In this document: one piece after another, positions 5,800 to 10,034 of the stretch
Position numbering within the stretch: the first letter of the stretch is position 1
Layout: each line of letters begins with the position of its first letter
DNA from: Sandaracinaceae bacterium
GTDB taxonomy: Bacteria; Myxococcota_A; Polyangia; Polyangiales; Houyiibacteriaceae
DNA: 10,034 nucleotides
NCBI GenBank assembly: GCA_012514415.1
Contig: JAAZAH010000199.1
Span: forward strand, 1-10,034
Direction of reading: 5' to 3'
The notes under the pieces: generated by a model
Databases searched by the model: none
What the model was told of the DNA's origin: nothing
What the model saw: only the letters and a program-made list of their open reading frames with translations
Program-made: the position numbers and the translations under genes

Positions 5800-6774
5800 T
5801 CAGCGCATGGGGCCCGAGAGCGCCACGCGATCCCTTCCGTCTCGCTTCGCACGATAAAGGGCGCGATCGGCCGCGAGGATGAGCTCGGTGGTCGTTTCAA
5901 AGGGTGTCTCGGGCGTATGAACCGCCACGCCGAAGCTCCCGCTGAGGAGAAGCCGCTCACCACGATAGACGATATCAGCAAGCCGAATTGCCCGCCGCAG
6001 GCGCTCCGCCATCGCGAGCGCGCTCTGCACGTCGATCCCGCGGGCCACAAGAACAAGTTCCTCCCCGCCAAACCTCGCGGCGATGTCTTCTTTCCGTGCG
6101 GCCTCGCGAAAAATGGCGCCCACCGCGCGAAGCGCCTCATCGCCGCCGAGGTGCCCGTAGCGATCGTTGAGCGATTTGAAATGGTCGAGGTCCGTGAGCA
6201 GAAGCGCAAGGGGCTGGCGATGATGACGCGCAGCGGCGAACTCGATCTCGATCCGCTCGTCGAAAAATGCGCGATTGTAGAGGCCCGTGAGCCGATCCCG
6301 GATGGCGCGCTCATAAAGTCGCCGTCGCGCGAGCTCTTCGCCTTCATCTCCGAAGCTCACCCGAACGACTCCCTCGCGGCCAAGCTGGATGCGATCGCCA
6401 TCGCGCAATGCCCGCGGCTTCAACAAGGGAAGCCCGTTCAAGAGCGTCCCATTCGTACTCCCGAGATCGCGTATATAGAGCTCGCCGCTCGCTCGGCTGA
6501 TCTCGGCGTGGATGGAGGAGACGCTCGGATCGTCGAAGCAGAGCTCGCATTGTCGCGATCGACCCAGAAGAAGGGGCGCGGAGCCGACGGTGAAGACGGA
6601 GCCTGAGATGCCCCCGCTGAGGATCGTCAGCGTACAGCGGTTGAGCTCAGAACGCCGAGACGTTGGACGCGCGAGCTGGACTGTCGTCGGCGCGGAGGGT
6701 GGGCGCACCCGCGCAAGTCCGGGGCGGCCGCTCGGAGTCCCTGGAGGAGGAGCGCTTCGGTGTGAGCCATCCAT
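5800..6774 (-). CDS. FHA-domain diguanylate cyclase (GGEEL variant)
   Basis: This 324-residue cytoplasmic protein joins an FHA domain (about 48-141) to a GGDEF domain (about 158-318). FHA marks are GRSR (71-74), SSIH (86-89) and GSTNGT (105-110), the residues that bind phosphothreonine peptides. GGDEF marks are RDRLTGLYNR (159-168), the metal Asp195 in LTDLDHFK, N203-D204, GHLGGDEAL (207-215) and the active-site loop GGEEL (236-240). The last loop residue is Leu instead of Phe, usually a tolerated position. RKED (227-230) lies exactly five residues before the loop, the correct place for the RxxD product-inhibition I-site. It should therefore make c-di-GMP from two GTP under feedback control, possibly gated by a phosphorylated partner. 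The N-terminal 45 residues are Pro/Arg-rich and disordered-looking. ATG 6774 has no Shine-Dalgarno site but follows an AT-rich TTTAAT. The gene lies 99 bases after the hydrolase gene. Confidence 0.92.
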   Translation of the reverse strand: MDGSHRSAPPPGTPSGRPGLARVRPPSAPTTVQLARPTSRRSELNRCTLTILSGGISGSVFTVGSAPLLLGRSRQCELCFDDPSVSSIHAEISRASGELYIRDLGSTNGTLLNGLPLLKPRALRDGDRIQLGREGVVRVSFGDEGEELARRRLYERAIRDRLTGLYNRAFFDERIEIEFAAARHHRQPLALLLTDLDHFKSLNDRYGHLGGDEALRAVGAIFREAARKEDIAARFGGEELVLVARGIDVQSALAMAERLRRAIRLADIVYRGERLLLSGSFGVAVHTPETPFETTTELILAADRALYRAKRDGRDRVALSGPMR

Positions 6775-6873
6775 CGGGGATTAAAATCGGCGGTTTCCCA
6801 CGGTTCTTTAGGCTTGGCGTGCGGGCTTCGCTGGGATGAAAGCTTGTGCCCCGAGGTGCCGCCTCGCGTCGAG

Positions 6874-7701
6874 TCAGACGCCGATGCCGATGGCACGCTC
6901 GAGCGCGCGCTTGAGCGCAGCGCGGAGAAGTTTCGAATACTCCTTCGACATCTCACTCGAGACCTCATGACCGACTTCGGCAAACCCCTGATGCGTGACG
7001 ACGAAGCCAAGGGAGCGAAGCGCCTCGAGCGATTCTTTGGCTTCGTCATAGTAGACGATGCGATCGGCTTCTCCGTGAAGCGCGTGGATCTCGGGAAGCG
7101 CGCGCCCGTCCAATGCATGCCTTTCCAATCGCTCGGGGTCGAGTGAGACAACAAGTTGCGAGGCGATCGGGATCACGGTTGAGACGCGGTCCGGAGAGCG
7201 AGCTGCGATGGCGAGGGCGAGCATTCCGCCTTGGCTGAAACCCGCAAGGATCGGCTCTCCTGCGATCGAACGAGTCCGGCGAAGCTCGTCGATGACGTCG
7301 ATCATCCGATCGGCGGCCTCCAAAATTTCTTTCTCGAGCTGTGCTCGACGCGGATGCCTCACGCTTGGCGTGGCCCAGGCTCGGCCATTTCCGAGTGAAA
7401 GCGGCCCTCGCGGCAAAAAGAGACGATAAGGCTGCTCGATCTTTTGGTGCGCCCCGCGCGGCAGATGCACGTCGCCGCCGCGACCATGAAAGTAGACGAG
7501 CGCTGGGAGGCGGGCGTCAAATGCGGCCTTGCCGAGCACGACCTCGATGACTTCGACGCCTTGAATGCGATGCTCACGCACTTGGATGCCGCGCTCAAGC
7601 AGTTCTGCTGAGGGCGAAAAGAGCGCGTCTGCCCCCGAATCGCGATTTGGGCGCACCACCAGAGCGAGGGTCAAAAGCAGGAGCCGCGAGAGCGTCTTCA
7701 A
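6874..7701 (-). CDS. Secreted alpha/beta-hydrolase, phospholipase/carboxylesterase type
   Basis: A 275-residue serine hydrolase of the phospholipase/carboxylesterase (predicted esterase) family. The catalytic triad is recognisable: nucleophile Ser156 in GFSQGG (154-159), Asp213 in HGEADRIV (209-216) and His245 in VGHEV (243-247). HGRGG (72-76) fits the oxyanion-hole loop. The N-terminus MKTLSRLLLLTLALVV looks like a short Sec signal peptide with possible cleavage after Ala26 (GADA); no lipobox Cys is present. It therefore probably acts on ester substrates outside the cytoplasm; the substrate is not predictable. The start used here is TTG 7701. An AGGAG site lies too far upstream of it (21 bases) but is ideally placed for an in-frame CTG at 7716, which would add KNRR to the signal peptide. 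Possibly the first gene of the minus-strand set with FHA-GGDEF and DUF1704; divergent from prkA. Confidence 0.87.
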   Translation of the reverse strand: MKTLSRLLLLTLALVVRPNRDSGADALFSPSAELLERGIQVREHRIQGVEVIEVVLGKAAFDARLPALVYFHGRGGDVHLPRGAHQKIEQPYRLFLPRGPLSLGNGRAWATPSVRHPRRAQLEKEILEAADRMIDVIDELRRTRSIAGEPILAGFSQGGMLALAIAARSPDRVSTVIPIASQLVVSLDPERLERHALDGRALPEIHALHGEADRIVYYDEAKESLEALRSLGFVVTHQGFAEVGHEVSSEMSKEYSKLLRAALKRALERAIGIGV

Positions 7702-7722
7702 GCGTCGGTTTTTCAGCGGGCT

Positions 7723-7727
7723 CTCCT
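7723..7727 (-). promoter_or_regulatory. AGGAG ribosome binding site placed for a CTG start at 7716
   Basis: On the minus strand AGGAG (7727-7723) is followed after six bases by CTG (7716-7714), in frame with the hydrolase. The frame closes upstream at a TAG (7728-7726) that overlaps this site. No ATG or GTG start lies between the site and the TTG at 7701. Confidence 0.4.
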
Positions 7728-7884
7728 ATTGAGGGTGCTCGATCCCTTAGACGCGAGAGTCCTCAAAATATTCCTTCACGATCTTTACTAGACGTCGAAA
7801 TGAGCGCGCGAAGGCTGCGGGATTTCGTTCTTCGATCCGTTGATGGATATGCGGACGCCCGCTTCCACCTGCTACCTTTAAACG
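7728..7884. promoter_or_regulatory. Divergent intergenic region between the hydrolase gene and prkA
   Basis: About 160-200 bases separate the two divergent genes and must hold promoters for both. The most AT-rich part is 7765-7792 (CAAAATATTCC and TTTACTAG). I cannot assign a convincing -35/-10 pair or a sigma-54 (GG-N10-GC) element on either strand, so only the layout supports this call. Confidence 0.35.
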
Positions 7885-7894
7885 AAAGGAGGGG
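7885..7894 (+). promoter_or_regulatory. Strong Shine-Dalgarno site of prkA
   Basis: AAAGGAGGGG ends five bases before ATG 7900; its GGAGG core (7888-7892) has a seven-base spacer. It is the clearest ribosome binding site in the window and fixes the prkA start. Confidence 0.85.
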
Positions 7895-7899
7895 ATTCT

Positions 7900-9951
7900 A
7901 TGGTCGACGCCATCTCGAAGATCGCCGCGCTCTACGACGTCGAGCGCTACCACGAGCTCCATTGGGAGGGCTCATTTGAGGAGTATCTCGACATCGTGAG
8001 GAGGGATCCGCGTGTGACGCGGAACGCCTTTGAGCGCGTCTACGATATGGTCGTCTCTTTCGGGCAAGAGGAATACATCGACAACAAGAAGCGCATCCTT
8101 CGCTATCCCTACTTTGACGATCCCATCGATGGCGGAAAGGATGCGATTTACGGCCTCGACATCCCGCTGATGCGCCTCGTCCATGTCCTCGAGGCGGCGG
8201 CGCGCGGTTTTGGGCCCGAAAAACGAATCATCCTCCTTCACGGCCCCGTCGGCTCGGCCAAGAGCACCATTGCTCGCCTCCTAAAAAAGGGTCTTGAATA
8301 CTATTCACGCACGCCGGCCGGAGCGCTCTATACCTATGAGTGGATTGGCCTCCGGGAATTCGGCCTCGCGGGCGAGGACGATACGATGCCCTGCCCGATG
8401 CACGACGAGCCTCTCCGGCTCATCCCCCGCGAGTTCCGCGAGGCGGCGATCCGCGAGCTCCGGCTCGGTGACGACGAGCGGCCCGTCCGCATCAACGGCG
8501 AGCTCAACCCCGCCTGCCGCTTCATCTACCAAGAGCTCATCAAGCGCTATCAGGGCGATTGGGCCAAAGTGATGCGAAATCACATCCGAGTGAAGCGCCT
8601 TCTATTGAGTGAGCAGGATCGCGTCGGCATTGGCACCTTTCAGCCCAAGGACGAGAAAAACCAAGATTCGACCGAGCTTACGGGCGACATCAATTATCGA
8701 AAAATTGCGATCTATGGATCGGATTCAGATCCGCGCGCTTTCAATTTTGACGGTGAGTTCAATATTGCCAACCGGGGAATCGTCGAGTTTGTGGAGGTTT
8801 TTAAGCTCGATGTTGCATTCCTTTACGAACTTCTCGGCGCCACTCAAGAACATAAAATCAAACCGAAGAAGTTTGCCCAGACAGATATTGATGAAGTGAT
8901 CATTGGCCATACAAACGAGGCGGAATACCGAAAACTTCTCAATAATGAGTTTATGGAGGCTCTCCGCGACCGCACGATTAAGATCGACATTCCCTATATC
9001 ACGAAGATGAGTGAGGAGGTGAAAATCTATCAAAAGGACTTCAGCCGAGAACGCATCAAGGGCCGCCACATCGCACCTCATACGCTTGAGATGGCCGCAC
9101 TCTGGGCCGTGCTCACGCGCCTCGAGGAGCCCAAAAAGCATCAGCTCAGCCTTCTTCAGAAGCTCAAGCTCTACGATGGGAAAGTCCTCCCCGGCTATAC
9201 ACAAGATCACGTGAAAGAGCTTCGCAAGGAGGCCAAGCGCGAAGGGCTCGACGGCATCAGTCCCCGCTATATTCAAGATAAAATCTCAAATGCGCTCGTT
9301 CGCGAAGAGGGCGCGAGCTACATCAACCCCTTCATGGTGCTGAATGAGCTTGAAAAGGGGCTCTCGAGCAATCTCACAGGCAAGGAGGAGGTGAGGGCGC
9401 GCTATCGCGAGCTGATCGCCATCGTTAAATCCGAATACGATGAGATCGTGAAGAACGAGGTCCAGCGCGCCATCAGCGCCGACGAAGAGGCGATCGCGCG
9501 GCTCGCCGCAAACTATATCGACAACATCCGGGCCTATCTGATGAGGCAGAAGCTCAAAAATCGCTATACCGGAAAAGACGAAGAGCCGGATGAGCGTTTG
9601 ATGCGTTCGATCGAAGAAAAGATCGACATCCCCGAATCGCGAAAAGATGATTTCAGGCGCGAGATCATGAACTACATTGGGCACCTTGCGCTGGAAGGAA
9701 AGAAGTTCGTCTATTCGACCAATGATCGCTTGAGAAGGGCGCTCGAGATGAAGCTCTTCGAAGATCAGAAAGACTCGATCAAGCTCTCGGCCTTTGCCTC
9801 GGATATCATCGATAAAGAGACGCAGGCCAAGATCGACATCATCAAAGATCGGCTCATCAAGAACTACGGCTATAACGAGGCTTCGGCGACCGATGTGTTG
9901 AGCTACGTCTCGAGCATCTTCGCCCGAGGCGATCTCCGCGGCGGCGAATAG
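7900..9951 (+). CDS. prkA: PrkA-family serine protein kinase / AAA+ protein
   Basis: A complete 683-residue PrkA (YeaG-type) protein, slightly longer than the roughly 630-645 residues usual in Bacillus and E. coli. The N-terminal AAA+ domain has the Walker A motif GPVGSAKST (115-123), with Lys121. The conserved PrkA segments DRVGIGTFQPKDEKNQD and ELTGDINYRKI lie downstream (near 8620-8710). The C-terminal half is a charged helical PrkA domain. PrkA has been described as a Ser kinase linked to stress, stationary phase and sporulation, and more recently as an ATP-dependent protease; which activity applies here cannot be read from sequence. No signal peptide or membrane helix is seen. Its usual partners, yeaH (DUF444) and spoVR, are not within this window, and a hairpin follows the stop. 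Bases from about 8690 to 9000 are more AT-rich than the surroundings but the frame is intact. Confidence 0.95.
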   Translation: MVDAISKIAALYDVERYHELHWEGSFEEYLDIVRRDPRVTRNAFERVYDMVVSFGQEEYIDNKKRILRYPYFDDPIDGGKDAIYGLDIPLMRLVHVLEAAARGFGPEKRIILLHGPVGSAKSTIARLLKKGLEYYSRTPAGALYTYEWIGLREFGLAGEDDTMPCPMHDEPLRLIPREFREAAIRELRLGDDERPVRINGELNPACRFIYQELIKRYQGDWAKVMRNHIRVKRLLLSEQDRVGIGTFQPKDEKNQDSTELTGDINYRKIAIYGSDSDPRAFNFDGEFNIANRGIVEFVEVFKLDVAFLYELLGATQEHKIKPKKFAQTDIDEVIIGHTNEAEYRKLLNNEFMEALRDRTIKIDIPYITKMSEEVKIYQKDFSRERIKGRHIAPHTLEMAALWAVLTRLEEPKKHQLSLLQKLKLYDGKVLPGYTQDHVKELRKEAKREGLDGISPRYIQDKISNALVREEGASYINPFMVLNELEKGLSSNLTGKEEVRARYRELIAIVKSEYDEIVKNEVQRAISADEEAIARLAANYIDNIRAYLMRQKLKNRYTGKDEEPDERLMRSIEEKIDIPESRKDDFRREIMNYIGHLALEGKKFVYSTNDRLRRALEMKLFEDQKDSIKLSAFASDIIDKETQAKIDIIKDRLIKNYGYNEASATDVLSYVSSIFARGDLRGGE

Positions 9952-9991
9952 GCGGCTTGATGGCCAAGCGGCGGGCCACGGCCTGCAAGAA

Positions 9992-10033
9992 ACGAAAACG
10001 CCCCCTGCGAATGGCAGCCGGGGCGTTCTTCGT
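9992..10033. terminator. Hairpin terminator after prkA, probably bidirectional
   Basis: AACGCCCC plus CTGC (9997-10008) pairs with GCAG plus GGGGCGTT (10014-10017 and 10020-10027) around a five-base loop, with a two-base bulge. An outer ACGAA/TTCGT pair (9992-9996 with 10029-10033) extends the stem past a one-base bulge. Plus-strand transcripts end in only a broken T tract (TTCTTCG). Minus-strand transcripts end in TTTTCGTTTCTT, a better U-rich tail. It lies 40 bases after the prkA stop and may also serve a minus-strand gene to the right. Confidence 0.65.
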
Positions 10034-10034
10034 G

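Noticed and set aside
5427..6347. A 306-codon minus-strand frame bridging the FHA-GGDEF and DUF1704 genes.
   Set aside because: Arg/Ser-rich, overlaps two well-supported genes in another frame and has no domain of its own.
5541..7031. The 15-base word GAAGCGCCTCGAGCG at 5541-5555 and 7017-7031, as a possible dispersed repeat.
   Set aside because: Both copies encode Leu-Glu-Ala-Leu on the minus strand with the preferred codons, so codon bias explains them.
7747..7962. A 71-codon minus-strand frame across the prkA start, with a protein-like end (KIVKEYFEDSRV).
   Set aside because: It is antisense to the prkA start and its ribosome binding site, has no ribosome binding site of its own, and most of its length mirrors the prkA coding frame and leader.
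7800..7979. A short plus-strand frame (MSARRLRDF...) starting upstream of prkA and overlapping it, as a possible leader peptide.
   Set aside because: No Shine-Dalgarno site, an Arg-rich sequence typical of out-of-frame reading in GC-rich DNA, and it runs through the prkA start in another frame.
9960..10034. An ATG-started frame (MAKRRATACKKRKR...) open to the right edge, as a possible next gene.
   Set aside because: It runs straight through the hairpin terminator and has no ribosome binding site; the sequence after 10034 would be needed to decide.
1..10034. Search for CRISPR repeats, insertion-sequence ends, integrases, tRNA/rRNA genes and toxin-antitoxin or defence cassettes.
   Set aside because: No regularly spaced repeats, transposase motifs or RNA-gene features were seen; all long frames with conserved motifs are accounted for.

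Overview
The window is a GC-rich, densely coded stretch of a bacterial chromosome. It holds eight complete genes and one gene cut by the left edge. No mobile element, CRISPR array, rRNA or tRNA is visible, and no stretch longer than 300 bases lacks a gene. Third codon positions are strongly G/C, with CTC as the favoured leucine codon. The gene set includes a zinc-ribbon-headed membrane Ser/Thr kinase, an FHA-GGDEF diguanylate cyclase, a PrkA-type serine kinase and a DUF1704 metallopeptidase. This resembles a Myxococcota-type or other former deltaproteobacterial genome; that placement is an inference from gene content, not a phylogenetic result.

Layout from left to right: (1) the C-terminal part of a DnaQ-like DEDDh 3'-5' exonuclease (+). 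(2) A multi-pass CPBP/CAAX-protease-family membrane protein (+) that keeps the EExxxR glutamates but lacks the two expected catalytic histidines. (3) Convergent to it, a zinc-ribbon / Ser-Thr kinase / transmembrane / periplasmic-domain protein (-). (4) Divergent from the kinase across a very short gap, rsmD and coaD (+), coupled by an ATGA stop/start overlap. (5) A minus-strand set of three genes. In transcription order these are a secreted alpha/beta hydrolase, an FHA-GGDEF protein and a DUF1704 HExxxH metallopeptidase whose 3' end runs 109 nt antisense into the end of coaD. (6) Divergent from the hydrolase, a complete prkA (+) with the strongest ribosome binding site in the window, followed by a hairpin that may terminate transcription in both directions.

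Two themes stand out. The first is housekeeping: rRNA methylation (rsmD), coenzyme A synthesis (coaD) and DNA processing (the exonuclease). The second is signalling: a membrane Ser/Thr kinase, an FHA phosphothreonine reader fused to a c-di-GMP synthase that keeps its inhibitory I-site, and PrkA. A link between the Ser/Thr kinase and the FHA domain is plausible but unproven. I did not find a clearly new defence or mobile system. The observations most worth checking are the apparent CPBP pseudoprotease, the antisense overlap of the metallopeptidase gene with coaD (which also covers an altered coaD motif), a possible CTG start for the hydrolase, and a marked excess of the palindrome CGATCG.
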